Shown: positions 7,571 to 17,001 of the stretch, piece by piece
Position numbering within the stretch: position 1 is the stretch's first letter
How the letters are laid out: each line of letters opens with the position of its first letter
Assembly: GCA_036835375.1 (NCBI GenBank)
Contig: DAITMB010000001.1
Span: 1-64,000, forward strand
DNA: 64,000 bases
Source of the DNA: JANQTF01 sp036835375
Lineage (GTDB): Bacteria; Bacteroidota; Bacteroidia; J057
Direction of reading: 5' to 3'
Notes under the pieces: generated by a model
The model's input: the letters and a program-made list of their open reading frames with translations, nothing else
The model's database searches: none
What the model was told of the DNA's origin: nothing
Program-made: the position numbers and the translations under genes

Positions 7571-8464
7571 TTAAGATTCTTCGTGGAAGGCCAACAACGG
7601 CACATCTGTTTCGAGGCTATAGGCGCGGGTAAGGCCCGTTTGCCACTCATCGAGTTTATCCTTCCGGCGATGGGTGAGGAGGGTCACGACATCGGCTTTG
7701 TGAGTGACCACGTAATGGTGAAGCCCTCGGACGATATCGGTGTTGTTCACCACCTCGAAGTGAATTTTTCTTTGTTCAACCTCGCTGGCGTAAAGATCGT
7801 TCCACATCCCAAGATCCTTCTTTTCAGGGCTCTCGTCAGGGGTGTGGATGTGTACACATGAGATGCTCGCTCCGAAAATATCGGCATAGTTTAGGAGTTC
7901 GTCCACGACGACCCGGTCGGACTCTTCCAGTGTAGAAGCAAAGAGAATGTGCCGAATCGGCTCATACTGCGTGCTTCTTGGAACTGCCATGACCGGGCAA
8001 CCAGCTTGCTCTATCACACGGGCTGTGACGCTTCCCAAGATTTTTTGAGACATGCTTTCCTGACCTAGCGTTCCCATCACGATAAGATCTACTTTCTGGC
8101 TCCGGCTGACCTCCAAAATCTCATCTGGAGCATATCCCTCTTCGACCCGGTACTCGCAAGAAATCTCGTCTCCAAGCAATCTGCTGAGATCTTGACGGTA
8201 TGTGAGAAATTTCTCTTCCGCCAGACGAATCTTTTCTTTCTTGACCGACTCCGAAAATCCTGGCGGAATCATTCCTTCCACTACTGGCGCAGTGTAATAC
8301 ACGTTCATGACGACAAGCTGAGCCTGAAGGCTCCAAGCCAAATTGGCAGCGTAGATAAATGCGTTGTTGGCGGCTTCTGAGAAATCCGTTGGTACAAGAA
8401 TGGTCTTGATTTCGCGGGTGTCGAAGCGGCGGTTGGTAGCATTGGCCGATGGAATGGTAGACAT
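7571..8464 (-). CDS. tandem universal stress protein (two Usp domains)
   Basis: This 297-residue cytoplasmic protein has two UspA-type domains. The first, about residues 15-160, starts IKTILVPTDFSEAANNAF and ends with the ATP-binding signature MGTLGQESMSQKILGSVTARVI and CPVMAVP. The second, residues 165-297, starts RHILFASTLEESD and is degenerate: it lacks the G-x2-G-x9-G-S/T loop, as is usual for the second half of tandem proteins. Such proteins bind ATP in the first domain and are induced by growth arrest and stress in many bacteria. The gene diverges from sodA with a 248-base spacer, which suits a shared stress context, though no common operator is visible. Confidence 0.92.
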   Translation of the reverse strand: MSTIPSANATNRRFDTREIKTILVPTDFSEAANNAFIYAANLAWSLQAQLVVMNVYYTAPVVEGMIPPGFSESVKKEKIRLAEEKFLTYRQDLSRLLGDEISCEYRVEEGYAPDEILEVSRSQKVDLIVMGTLGQESMSQKILGSVTARVIEQAGCPVMAVPRSTQYEPIRHILFASTLEESDRVVVDELLNYADIFGASISCVHIHTPDESPEKKDLGMWNDLYASEVEQRKIHFEVVNNTDIVRGLHHYVVTHKADVVTLLTHRRKDKLDEWQTGLTRAYSLETDVPLLAFHEES

Positions 8465-8657
8465 GTTGATCGATTATTGGGTGATTGATACCCAAACATA
8501 CGACTGCTCCTGGCTGCTATTCGATGACTTATTTCCTACTCTCTTATGACTTTTGATGAATGTGCCACGAAAGCTCTTTTTGAAGTAAATAGGATCGGCA
8601 TAAATTGTCGCGATGAACTTTTGTTGAAGCCTCACGTTCGTAAATTGAGCCGGAAAA

Positions 8658-8665
8658 TATTTTTG
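8658..8665 (+). promoter_or_regulatory. possible -7 element (TANNTTTG) upstream of sodA
   Basis: TATTTTTG fits the Bacteroidota -7 consensus TANNTTTG and lies 47 bases before the sodA ATG. No TTTG element is found at the usual distance upstream, so this is half a promoter only. Confidence 0.35.
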
Positions 8666-8712
8666 ATTCCGGTTTTTTCTATTTCATCACACTCATCATC
8701 ATTCTCATTCTT

Positions 8713-9315
8713 ATGTCATTCTCCCTCCCTGAACTCCCTTACGCCTACGACGCCTTAGAGCCTCACATTGACGCGATGACCATGCAAGTCCACCATGGTA
8801 AGCACCATGCAGGCTACACAACCAACCTCAACGCGGCACTCGCAGGCACTCCTCACGAAAGCTTGAGTATAGAAGAAATTTTAGGCCAAATCTCCAAGCA
8901 TCCTGTTGCTGTGCGCAACAATGGTGGTGGATTCTACAACCACAGTCTCTTTTGGAAACTTCTCAGCCCTAACGGAGGCGGTCAGCCTACTGGCGAGCTT
9001 GCTAAGGCCATTAACACCGCATTTGGTTCCTACGACGGCTTCAAAGATGCTTTCTCTAAGGCTGCCTCCACTCGATTTGGTTCTGGATGGGCGTGGTTAA
9101 TTAAGAAATCCGATGGCTCATTGGCTGTGACTTCTACCCCTAACCAAGACAATCCTCTCATGGATGTGGTGGAGGAAAAAGGTACACCCCTGCTCGGGAT
9201 TGATGTGTGGGAGCACGCCTATTATCTTCACTACCAAAACCGTAGGCCAGACTACATTGCGGCGTTTTATCATGTGATCAACTGGGACTATGTATCTGAG
9301 TTGTATTCGGCTTAG
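8713..9315 (+). CDS. sodA: superoxide dismutase, Mn-type
   Basis: This 200-residue enzyme converts superoxide to hydrogen peroxide and oxygen. The metal ligands are visible: His in MQVHHGKHHAGY, His in GGGFYNHSLFW, and Asp and His in the signature DVWEHAYY. GSGWAWL and NYQNRRPDYIAAF-like family blocks are present. The outer-sphere Gln appears in the second half (TPNQDNPLMDV), which is the Mn-SOD position, so a Mn or cambialistic enzyme is likelier than a strict Fe enzyme. There is no signal peptide, so it acts in the cytoplasm. It is a single-gene unit with a strong terminator 50 bases after the stop. Confidence 0.97.
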   Translation: MSFSLPELPYAYDALEPHIDAMTMQVHHGKHHAGYTTNLNAALAGTPHESLSIEEILGQISKHPVAVRNNGGGFYNHSLFWKLLSPNGGGQPTGELAKAINTAFGSYDGFKDAFSKAASTRFGSGWAWLIKKSDGSLAVTSTPNQDNPLMDVVEEKGTPLLGIDVWEHAYYLHYQNRRPDYIAAFYHVINWDYVSELYSA

Positions 9316-9366
9316 TTGACGAGGAAGGCATAACTTCTCCACACCACTTTGTTCACATTTATCTCT

Positions 9367-9405
9367 GCCGGTGCTACTCTTAGAAAGTGGCACCGGCTTT
9401 TTTTT
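9367..9405 (+). terminator. rho-independent terminator of sodA
   Basis: GCCGGTGC (9367-9374) pairs with GCACCGGC (9390-9397), extended by further pairs toward the loop. Eight T residues follow. It is 50 bases after the sodA stop. Confidence 0.85.
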
Positions 9406-9594
9406 GCCCTTTGAGGAATTTCTGTCATCAAGAGGTAGTCATGAGTCGAAAATAATTTGATTGTCTGCTTAGAAAAATTTCCAGAAGTAATCCTTTCCCG
9501 ATCGCCCTCCAAATTTGACCATCGGCGCGCGCAAGATATCCGTTTCAACATCAGTCTTGTAAATTAGAATGCGCTTACTTACTTGTATATCTGC

Positions 9595-11679
9595 ATGCCC
9601 ATCACGCCTTTGTCCCTTCGCAAAGTATCTCACCATGTCGATCGAATTGCTTGGATTGATTGGCATAGTCTCACTCATCCGCAAGGCTATCTGAACTGGG
9701 GAGACATAGCCCGGCTTCAGCAAGATTGGGAAACAGCCCAGGCCAATCCTTCTGTCGCAGCCATCGTCATCCAGTCTTCCTTCAAAGACTTTTCACCAGG
9801 ATGGGCACCTGATGCGTGGCTCAAGATCGGAAAGGCGGAACTCCTCCAGCAAATAGATCGGTTTCAAAAATTCCTCCTCCAGATCCAGCACAGCTCCAAA
9901 CCAGTCGTTGCGGCCATCCATGGCAAATGCACCGGTCCGGGGATGGAACTCAGCCTTGCTTGCCATGGGGTGGTCGCATCCATGCACAGCCATACTACAC
10001 TTGGGCTAGAAGAGCGCAATCTGGGCTTAGTGCCGGCGCTCGGAGCCACACTACGCCTTCCCAGACTCATTGGCTTGCAGGCAGCAGTCCACATCTTGCT
10101 TTCTGGTAAGATGTACCGATTTGAAGAGGCTGAAACCCTGGGCCTTGTTGATATCATTGTGAGTCCTGATCAACTGGTGGGCGCAGCCGGTAAGCTAACC
10201 CTCGCCCTCTCCAAGCAACGACAACCCAAAAGGACGATACGGCAGGTCTGGCTTCAGAAGAATGTCGAAAAACTGTGGGTGGCTCGAAGGCTCATCATGC
10301 AGCAAGTCGCTCAAACCCTGGAAGACAGTGCTCATGAAGCCTTTCCTGCCCCGAACTTAATCCTTAAGGCGACGGAAACGGCATGGCGACGGGGCCAAGA
10401 AGAAGGCTTGAGCATGGCCAAGGAATGTGTCATCAAGGCTTGGGAAAAACAAGGCACTACTTCCCTGCTCTCTCTTCGGCAGCTAGCACACGAGCGCCAG
10501 CAGATTCCGGGCAATATCATAGATGTGAGGCGAATGTCTGTGCTCGGGGCTGGACAAATGGGAATCGGCTTGGCCAAGGTGGCCAGAGGTTATGACCTAG
10601 ATGTACACCTGGTGGCCGAAAAAGATGAACAAGTTCGCTCTCTTGCTTCATGGGCTTCGCACATTGGTTGTAAAGTATTTTCCTCTGACACCTATCACCC
10701 CGACTTGGCGGCAGAGTGTGTGGTCGAGGCAGTCGATGAATTATTTGACAAAAAGGTCAAGGTCCTCCGCCAAGCAGAATCATACCTTGAACCTGACGGT
10801 TTTTTGGCGACCAACACATCTACCTTCTCTATCGACGAACTTTCGCAGGGCTTGGTCCAGCCAGAACGCCTCATTGGTATGCACTTTTTTATGCCACCAG
10901 GTGCCATGCCGTTGGTCGAAATTGTGCCTGGCCCTCACACGCTTCCCACTGTCGTGGACAAGGCCAAACACCTCGCTGCCAGCTTGGGCAAAGTCTGGAT
11001 TCAGACGAAGGATCGCCCTGGGTTTTACTGCACAAGGGTCATAGGGGCTTACTTGCATGAGGCCCTTCGGTTGGTGGAAGAAGGAGCCGATCTAGCGAAG
11101 GTGGACTATGTTCTTCGACAATTTGGATTCGTATCCGGCCCCTTCAGCTTCATGGACCTTGCGGGTCTGGACTTGATCCAAAAGGTCATTTATGGTGTCG
11201 TAAAGGCACAAATGGAACGACAAGGAGACCGAGTATCTACCGGATTGCAAGGAATGGTCGATCAAGGTCAGCTCGGCCAAAAATCAGGGCAGGGATTTTT
11301 TCTCTACCACCACGCTGCCCCAATCACTACAAAATATGTGATCAACACCAAGGTGTACGATTGGTTTGGGGGAGAAGAGCGGCGCAGGCTTTCTACCATC
11401 CGCATTCAGCATCGGATGGTGCTGGCTATGGTCAACGAAGCCATTCGCTGTTTAGAGGAAGGCGTCATCTTCCAGCCTCAAGATGGCGACCTCGGAGCCG
11501 TGTATGGACTAGGGTTCCCTGCGTTCTTGGGAGGCCCTTTTAAGTTTGCCGATCAATTAGGTTTATCTAAACTAATCCACATGCTCGAAGAATTGCAAGA
11601 AGATTATGGTCCTAGATTCAGACCAGCAATTTTATTAAAAGAAAAAGTCGAGTCAGGATTACCATTTTATCAAGATTAA
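9595..11679 (+). CDS. fadJ: bifunctional enoyl-CoA hydratase / 3-hydroxyacyl-CoA dehydrogenase (FadJ/FadB-like)
   Basis: This 694-residue multifunctional beta-oxidation enzyme starts at the ATG at 9595; a TTG four codons earlier is less likely. Residues 1-190 form the crotonase domain with both catalytic Glu positions kept (GPGMELSLAC and GLEERNLGLVP). The dehydrogenase domain starts at about residue 310 with the NAD-binding loop VLGAGQMGIGLAK and has the catalytic His in RLIGMHFFMPPG. Two C-terminal HAD domains follow (GFYCTRVIGAYLHEALRL and VNEAIRCLEEGVI). It would hydrate enoyl-CoA and oxidise the product to 3-ketoacyl-CoA. A thiolase partner is not in the window. A MarR gene follows 40 bases downstream and may control it. 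FadJ versus FadB cannot be settled from sequence alone. Confidence 0.92.
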   Translation: MPITPLSLRKVSHHVDRIAWIDWHSLTHPQGYLNWGDIARLQQDWETAQANPSVAAIVIQSSFKDFSPGWAPDAWLKIGKAELLQQIDRFQKFLLQIQHSSKPVVAAIHGKCTGPGMELSLACHGVVASMHSHTTLGLEERNLGLVPALGATLRLPRLIGLQAAVHILLSGKMYRFEEAETLGLVDIIVSPDQLVGAAGKLTLALSKQRQPKRTIRQVWLQKNVEKLWVARRLIMQQVAQTLEDSAHEAFPAPNLILKATETAWRRGQEEGLSMAKECVIKAWEKQGTTSLLSLRQLAHERQQIPGNIIDVRRMSVLGAGQMGIGLAKVARGYDLDVHLVAEKDEQVRSLASWASHIGCKVFSSDTYHPDLAAECVVEAVDELFDKKVKVLRQAESYLEPDGFLATNTSTFSIDELSQGLVQPERLIGMHFFMPPGAMPLVEIVPGPHTLPTVVDKAKHLAASLGKVWIQTKDRPGFYCTRVIGAYLHEALRLVEEGADLAKVDYVLRQFGFVSGPFSFMDLAGLDLIQKVIYGVVKAQMERQGDRVSTGLQGMVDQGQLGQKSGQGFFLYHHAAPITTKYVINTKVYDWFGGEERRRLSTIRIQHRMVLAMVNEAIRCLEEGVIFQPQDGDLGAVYGLGFPAFLGGPFKFADQLGLSKLIHMLEELQEDYGPRFRPAILLKEKVESGLPFYQD

Positions 11680-11719
11680 TCCCTATTATTGGTATAAAAT
11701 CCACTTATTCAACAATCAC

Positions 11720-12214
11720 GTGCATCCTACTATCTCTCCATCAGACGTATCGGACCGCTACCATCAGTTCGCCCGATTACTTGGTCAAGCTTCACGGCTT
11801 CTTTCCAACCGCATGAATTTTGCCTTTCGTCAGGCAGGTTATGACTTGACAATTGAGCAGTTCACGATTATGGCTGACCTCAGCAAAGAGGACGGCTTGA
11901 GTCAACAGACTTTCGCAGATCGCAGTTCCAAAAACAAGGCAAGCATCACGAGCTTGATCAACAACCTTGAGAAAAAGGGCTGGGTGTCTCGGAAATCAGA
12001 TCGTCGGGACCGTAGAAGCAAACGTATTCACTTGACCAAAAAAGGTACCAACGTGTATGCCAAGCTTTCTCCCATCGTAGAGCAGACCTTTACAGAAACA
12101 CTCGAATCGCTTTCTGAAAAGGACATGACCACCGGAATGGAAATTCTCTACTCTCTGGTGCACTCTCTGCAAGACGAATTCGAGGAAACGCCCGAAGCTG
12201 CTGTTAACAGCTGA
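11720..12214 (+). CDS. MarR-family transcriptional regulator
   Basis: This 164-residue protein starts with GTG at 11720. It has the MarR winged helix: helices LLGQASRLLSNRMNFAFRQ, LTIEQFTIMADLSKEDGLSQQTFADR, the recognition helix KASITSLINNLEKKGWVSRK, and the wing SDRRDRRSKRIHLTKKG. The C-terminal helix (SLVHSLQDEFEE) would form the dimer interface. Position 40 bases after the FadJ-like gene and on the same strand suggests co-transcription and control of acyl-CoA metabolism, perhaps with acyl-CoA or a related compound as ligand. That link is an inference from context only; no palindromic operator was found. Confidence 0.88.
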   Translation: MHPTISPSDVSDRYHQFARLLGQASRLLSNRMNFAFRQAGYDLTIEQFTIMADLSKEDGLSQQTFADRSSKNKASITSLINNLEKKGWVSRKSDRRDRRSKRIHLTKKGTNVYAKLSPIVEQTFTETLESLSEKDMTTGMEILYSLVHSLQDEFEETPEAAVNS

Positions 12215-12771
12215 TCACCTCTTCTGTGTTTGTCATGAGAGGGAACTGAAGATGCTCTTGGCGTTCTTCAATAGCTTCTCATTTTCTGGCGTGAAGTAAG
12301 GTGCTTTTTGAGACCGTATGTGGAGTTATTAGGCTTGTCCTAATGCCATATAATAACCTAAAAAGGTCGTCAGCAGTTTTCTGCTAGACGCCCTTCCGGT
12401 CATTTCCTGAAAGCTTGGAAGTGATCTTCCGCTTGCTAACGTTTTCGTATTAATTTCTCAGAAGCATTCTCGGGAGTAGCATTTGTGTTTTCGTTGGGAA
12501 GGACTAGGTTCATACACTGGATCTACGGTCTTTGTAATGCCGCAGCATGATGCCGCAGCAGGCTATGAGTGAAAACACGACTTTAGAGATTCCTGATAAA
12601 GGAAAAAAGGTATTAACCAACCCATTTCTCCCCCTGAAGTCTGGAAATTACCTTACTTAAACGAGGTCTGTATCCACTGATATGTGGTGCTAAGGGCTAA
12701 TTCATGTATCTACTTCCATGACGATTCGTTAAGTTAGCGGATATGAATGTCGATTAGTTCACGATCAGTCT
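12215..12771. other. 557-base stretch without a recognised gene
   Basis: No frame here looks protein-like on either strand. I see a short tandem-like repetition of GCCGCAGCA near 12540 and AT-rich sequence just before the next gene, but no convincing hairpin terminator or RNA gene. It probably holds the promoter of the gene at 12772. Confidence 0.4.
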
Positions 12772-13251
12772 ATGACACGGTTTCTGATTTCTGTATTTAC
12801 GCTCACCATGTTTCTCATGGTGGGGTATCTACTTTGGAATTCTATTCGCAAGTATTTAGGAATTCGACGCCTCCAGCGTGCTATCAAACGCTTGGAGCTT
12901 CGCTACGAAGAATTTTTTTCACAGCAACGTCTCAAGTGGGAGTTAGAAAACCCTATTGGTCAGCCCGATCTTTCTTTTTGGAGAGAAAGTGCGCTTCGTC
13001 AGCTCACGCCTGAGCTGGATGCTCTTTGGGGCCAACTTAGTTCCTTGCCTTTTGCGGATCTTCCCACGGCGCTTTCTTCGTCCCTCTTTCCTCAAGCTAT
13101 TGCTGCCTTTCGCGAGGGATCAGAGATGTCTTCTTCTTCCCCAACATTCCATTCGGAGAGCAAGCAGGCTTTTCGCCATGCATTTACAGAAGCCTTAGAG
13201 GCCGACATGGACCGAAAGTGGCTCCTCCTTCAAACTGGTTCCTCTTTATGA
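12772..13251 (+). CDS. hypothetical protein with N-terminal membrane anchor
   Basis: This 159-residue protein has a single hydrophobic segment at residues 4-22 (FLISVFTLTMFLMVGYLLW), then a basic amphipathic helix (GIRRLQRAIKRLELRYEEFF) and a polar remainder with no recognised domain. It is probably anchored in the inner membrane with a soluble cytoplasmic or periplasmic part. Its stop overlaps the start of the GDPD gene (ATGA), so the two are translationally coupled. That coupling supports it being a real gene. I recognise no family. Confidence 0.7.
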   Translation: MTRFLISVFTLTMFLMVGYLLWNSIRKYLGIRRLQRAIKRLELRYEEFFSQQRLKWELENPIGQPDLSFWRESALRQLTPELDALWGQLSSLPFADLPTALSSSLFPQAIAAFREGSEMSSSSPTFHSESKQAFRHAFTEALEADMDRKWLLLQTGSSL

Positions 13252-14162
13252 ATCGATTGATTCCTGTTTTACTTCTCATCGCCATCTTGAGCTGTAAAGA
13301 GAGCGCTTCCGACAAAGAAACACAGCCTATGTCGCAGTTTGACGTGCAAGGACACAGAGGATGTCGGGGCCTTTTGCCTGAAAACTCCCTTGCCGCATTT
13401 CTTCACGCTGTGGACCTTGGCGTGACGACTCTTGAGTTGGATGTGGTCATTAGTCGCGATTCCCAAGTGCTGGTCTCACATGAGCCTTGGTTGTCCTCTA
13501 CCATTTGTCGGTCTCCTGATGGAGCAGAGATTGCCTCTGGTAGTGAAGCGCAGTGGAATATGTTCGATATGGACTACAAGACCATTCGCGCTTGCGATTG
13601 TGGAAGTCGCCCGCATCCTTCCTTTCCTGATCAGCAGCTGCAGCACAGCTTCAAACCCCTTCTTTCTGAGGTCATCGAAGCAGTTGAGGCGCATATAAAG
13701 GCCCACAAGCTTCCACGGATTCATTATAACATTGAGACAAAATGCTCCCCGGAAGGAGACAATCTCTTTCATCCGGCTCCAGAAGCTTTTACAAGCCTGC
13801 TTTTGGCTGTGATCGAAAATCAGAGAGTTGCCGAAAGGTGCCTCATCCAATCGTTTGACCCCCGGACATTGCGCATCGCACGTGAGCTCGCCCCAGATAT
13901 GAAGTTGGTGCTGCTAGTGGAAGGAGACGACGATTTTATCACCCGAACAAACGATCTAGGTTTCCTCCCTGATGTTTACAGTCCCTCTTTCGATTTAGTG
14001 AGTTTAGACATGAGGACTTGGACGTCAGATCAGGGTATCAAGCTGATTCCCTGGACTGTCAATGAGGTGGACGATATGAAGCAAATGATAGAACTAGGAG
14101 TGGATGGCATCATCACCGACTATCCGGATAGACTCATAGAGTTGCTTAAGACACAGGAATAG
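13248..14162 (+). CDS. glycerophosphodiester phosphodiesterase, lipoprotein
   Basis: This is a 304-residue protein. The start at 13248 was chosen because it gives a lipoprotein signal (MNRLIPVLLLIAILSC, Cys 16) and overlaps the previous stop by the ATGA arrangement. The GDPD catalytic core is present: QGHRGCRGLLPENSLAAF near residue 35, TLELDVVISRDSQVLVSHEP, then the barrel strands YNIETKCS, CLIQSFD, LIPWTVNE and a final GVDGIITDYPD. The family hydrolyses glycerophosphodiesters to glycerol-3-phosphate and an alcohol with a divalent metal. As a lipoprotein it would act in the periplasm or at the surface, scavenging phospholipid head groups. Confidence 0.93.
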   Translation: MNRLIPVLLLIAILSCKESASDKETQPMSQFDVQGHRGCRGLLPENSLAAFLHAVDLGVTTLELDVVISRDSQVLVSHEPWLSSTICRSPDGAEIASGSEAQWNMFDMDYKTIRACDCGSRPHPSFPDQQLQHSFKPLLSEVIEAVEAHIKAHKLPRIHYNIETKCSPEGDNLFHPAPEAFTSLLLAVIENQRVAERCLIQSFDPRTLRIARELAPDMKLVLLVEGDDDFITRTNDLGFLPDVYSPSFDLVSLDMRTWTSDQGIKLIPWTVNEVDDMKQMIELGVDGIITDYPDRLIELLKTQE

Positions 14163-14343
14163 TTCGGCTCACATTGCTTTCGGCATAACATGTCTTCGAT
14201 TCGGTTGCTGTGCGATAACTGGCAAAGATCAGGCTGATTTGCCTGCAACTCAACCAGCTATTTTGCAGTTACCCTAGAGCTTTGTGTTGTATTTTCGTCC
14301 AGACCATTCGCCTTTTCGCTCCAGATTCATCCACTATTTTCTC

Positions 14344-15591
14344 ATGACTCATTTTTCAAATATCTCTACCCACATCCTTTTGGTGTGCCTCTCGCTATGC
14401 TTGGTGAGCAGGGCTAGTGCCCAGACGATCGACCCACTGCATGCCATTCGTGTAGATGTCGTGTATCTTGCTTCTGATTATTTGGAAGGGCGTGAAACTG
14501 GCACCAAAGGGGAGACGCTCGCTAGCCACTACATCGCCGAAAGGTTTCATCAGCTAGGTCTCAGCCCTAAAGGTACCGATGGCTGGTTCCAATCTTTTGA
14601 CTTCACTTTTAACCCTAACCCACACGCATCTTCCGAATCAGGCACGCCACGTACCGGGAAAAATGTGTTGGGATTTATTGACAACGGTGCCACCAACACC
14701 GTGATCATTGGTGCTCACTACGACCATCTGGGCCACGGCGCATTTGGGTCAAGAAGCCCCGGAGACTCTGCGATTCATAATGGTGCAGACGACAATGCCA
14801 GTGGCGTCGCCTCTCTTTTGGCCATCGCAACAGCCCTTCGGCAGTCTGGCGCGAAAAACAACAACTATCTCTTTCTTGCCTTCTCTGGAGAAGAACTTGG
14901 GCTTTTTGGCTCCAAACACTATGTAGATGCTCCAACTTTGGGACTGGCAGATATCAATTACATGATCAACCTCGACATGGTAGGCAGACTCAATGAGGAT
15001 CGCATCCTGGCAGTCAATGGAGTAGGCACTTCACCGGCATGGAATGAATCTTTTTCACGGCTGCAAGACAGCGGGCTTACCCTCAAAACCTCAGAATCAG
15101 GTATTGGTCCTTCCGACCATACGTCTTTTTATTTGAAAGAAATCCCTGTTCTGCACCTCTTTACCGGGCAGCACCAAGACTATCACACACCGGATGACGA
15201 CAGTCACTTGATCAATTTTGAAGGGATTCGATCCATAGCAGACTTCGTTGTATCGGTGATTGAAGATCTGGATGATCAAGGCGAGATCGCTTATACCAAG
15301 ACCAAAGACGAACAGCAAGGCCGCCAGGCAGCGCGGTACAAAGTGACCCTCGGCGTGATGCCCGACTATGTCAACGAAGGGGAAGGCATGCGTGTGGATG
15401 CAGTGCTGGATGGCCGACCTGCTCAGGCGGCTGGCTTACAAGACGGAGACGTGATTATCAAAATGGGCGATAAAGACATCTCCGACGTCTATGGCTACAT
15501 GGAAGCGCTCGCCACATACAAGCAGGGAGATCAGACACCCGTTATTGTAAAGCGAGGGGATGAGTTACTTACCTTCGTCGTGACCTTCTGA
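14344..15591 (+). CDS. secreted M28 family aminopeptidase with PDZ domain
   Basis: This 415-residue protein starts at 14344, giving the signal peptide MTHFSNISTHILLVCLSLCL ending at ASA/Q. The M28 di-zinc ligands are all visible: His in GAHYDHLGHG, Asp in NGADDNASG, the Glu pair in FSGEELGLFGS, Asp in INLDMVG and His in PSDHTSFY. Residues about 340-410 form a PDZ domain (VTLGVMPDYV ... GRPAQAAGLQDGDVIIKMGD). M28 peptidases remove N-terminal residues from peptides; the PDZ part may guide substrates. The predicted location is periplasm or outside. A strong shared terminator follows the stop. Confidence 0.94.
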   Translation: MTHFSNISTHILLVCLSLCLVSRASAQTIDPLHAIRVDVVYLASDYLEGRETGTKGETLASHYIAERFHQLGLSPKGTDGWFQSFDFTFNPNPHASSESGTPRTGKNVLGFIDNGATNTVIIGAHYDHLGHGAFGSRSPGDSAIHNGADDNASGVASLLAIATALRQSGAKNNNYLFLAFSGEELGLFGSKHYVDAPTLGLADINYMINLDMVGRLNEDRILAVNGVGTSPAWNESFSRLQDSGLTLKTSESGIGPSDHTSFYLKEIPVLHLFTGQHQDYHTPDDDSHLINFEGIRSIADFVVSVIEDLDDQGEIAYTKTKDEQQGRQAARYKVTLGVMPDYVNEGEGMRVDAVLDGRPAQAAGLQDGDVIIKMGDKDISDVYGYMEALATYKQGDQTPVIVKRGDELLTFVVTF

Positions 15592-15642
15592 TTGATGAGC
15601 TGATTGGAGATTTCTTGAAAGGCTAGTTCTCTCAAAAAAATA

Positions 15643-15678
15643 AAGCGCCGCTTCCAGAACTGGAAGCGGCGCTTTTGG
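15643..15678. terminator. strong bidirectional terminator between convergent genes
   Basis: This is a perfect 14-base stem, AAGCGCCGCTTCCA (15643-15656) with TGGAAGCGGCGCTT (15661-15674) and the four-base loop GAAC. A-rich sequence lies upstream and TTTT at the downstream end. It serves the M28 peptidase gene (+) and the TolB-like gene (-). Confidence 0.88.
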
Positions 15679-15697
15679 TATTCGGATGAAAAAAGAG

Positions 15698-16804
15698 CTA
15701 CTCTACCCACTCTGCCAAGAACACGTTGGTGTCCCGGGTGCCGCCATTGTTGCGGTTGGAAGAGAAGACGAGATATTTTCCGTCAAAGGAGAACATCGGA
15801 AAGGCATCAAATTCGCCATCAAAGGTAATTTGCTCCAAGCCAGTGCCGTCGACGTTGATCATGAACAAATTGAATAGCCTTCCCGATTCGGATGCATGAT
15901 TGGATGAAAAAATGATCTTCTCTCCTGAAGGATGGAAAAATGGTGCCCAATTGGCCTTGCCAAGAGAAGTGATCTTGCGCATATCTGTACCGTCGATGTT
16001 GCACACATACAACTCCATATCGGAAGGAGCCACAAGATCCTGAGAAAGCAACTCCTTGTATTCAGCCTGTGCTTCCGGGGTAGCGGGGCGTGAAGCACGA
16101 AAGATCAGCTTCGTTCCGTCAGGGGAAAAGAAAGCGCCGCCATCATAGCCCAACTCGTCCGTCACCTGGATGAGATCACTGCCATCTACATTCATCACGT
16201 AGAGATCAAGGTCTCCATTTCGAGTGGAGGTGAAGACAATCTTATCACCCTTGGGGGAGATGGTCGCCTCCGCATCATAGGCATCATTCTCCGTGAGTTG
16301 GCGCTGAATGTTTCCATTGAGATCCGAGACAAAGATTTCAAATTCCTTGTAGATCGGCCACACATACTTCTTCATCACATTGCGGTCGGGCGTGGGAGGA
16401 CAATCGGCACTGGCCAAGTGAGTGGAAGCGAAAATGATCTCCTGATTGCCGGGCATGAAGTAGGAGCATGTGGTGCGGCCTGTTCCTGTGCTGACGCGAG
16501 TGAGCTCGAAATTCTCTTGGGGGGAATTCGGAATTTTTCCAAAGAAAATCTGGTCGCACTCAATCCCTGAAGCGGCATGTGTACGCTGAAGGGTGAGTGA
16601 CTCATTATCAAAGCTGAAATAGGCCTCTGCATTGTCGCCGCCAAAGGTGAGCTGGCGCACATTTCGCAAGTGGACTTCTTGCTCATAGCGCAGCGTGTCA
16701 GGAACCGTGACAGAATCAATGGATCCCTGGGACTGGGAAGAAGGCGTAGTTTCGCAACTGAGGAGCAATATGCTGGCTGCCAAAAAAGAAAACCGTCGAA
16801 TCAT
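15698..16804 (-). CDS. TolB-like beta-propeller (PD40) lipoprotein
   Basis: This 368-residue protein has a lipoprotein signal (MIRRFSFLAASILLLSC, Cys 17). Four or more WD40-like PD40 blades are visible, each of the type ATISPKGDKIVFTSTRNGD, AFFSPDGTKLIFRASR, PFFHPSGEKIIFSSNH and PMFSFDGKYLVFSSNR, paired with strands such as DLYVMNVDGSDLIQVT. The protein resembles the propeller of TolB but lacks TolB's N-terminal domain. In Bacteroidota such lipoproteins are usually of unknown function; some travel with peptidases. It converges with the M28 peptidase gene. Confidence 0.9.
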   Translation of the reverse strand: MIRRFSFLAASILLLSCETTPSSQSQGSIDSVTVPDTLRYEQEVHLRNVRQLTFGGDNAEAYFSFDNESLTLQRTHAASGIECDQIFFGKIPNSPQENFELTRVSTGTGRTTCSYFMPGNQEIIFASTHLASADCPPTPDRNVMKKYVWPIYKEFEIFVSDLNGNIQRQLTENDAYDAEATISPKGDKIVFTSTRNGDLDLYVMNVDGSDLIQVTDELGYDGGAFFSPDGTKLIFRASRPATPEAQAEYKELLSQDLVAPSDMELYVCNIDGTDMRKITSLGKANWAPFFHPSGEKIIFSSNHASESGRLFNLFMINVDGTGLEQITFDGEFDAFPMFSFDGKYLVFSSNRNNGGTRDTNVFLAEWVE

Positions 16805-16951
16805 GGGCTAATATTAAATTTTGGTAAAGCTATGAATTGATCGACGGAGGAAATGCCGCAGAAAGGAATATTTCTGACCGAATCGGATCTAGTTCGAAAA
16901 CAGCTGCTCACCAAGACTCATTTAATTTTTTAAATTAACTCCTGGAAGGTG

Positions 16952-16992
16952 TTGCTTGTTTAAGTTTTTAGATGTAGATTTATGTTTATAAA
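16952..16992 (+). promoter_or_regulatory. candidate promoter and repressor site of the BlaI-type operon
   Basis: TTG at 16952-16954 and TAGATTTA at 16975-16982 are separated by 20 bases, matching the Bacteroidota -33/-7 spacing (one mismatch to TANNTTTG). The dyad TTTAT-GTTT-ATAAA (16979-16992) overlaps the -7 element, where a BlaI-type repressor would be expected to bind. Confidence 0.45.
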
Positions 16993-17001
16993 TGAGAGGC
17001 A

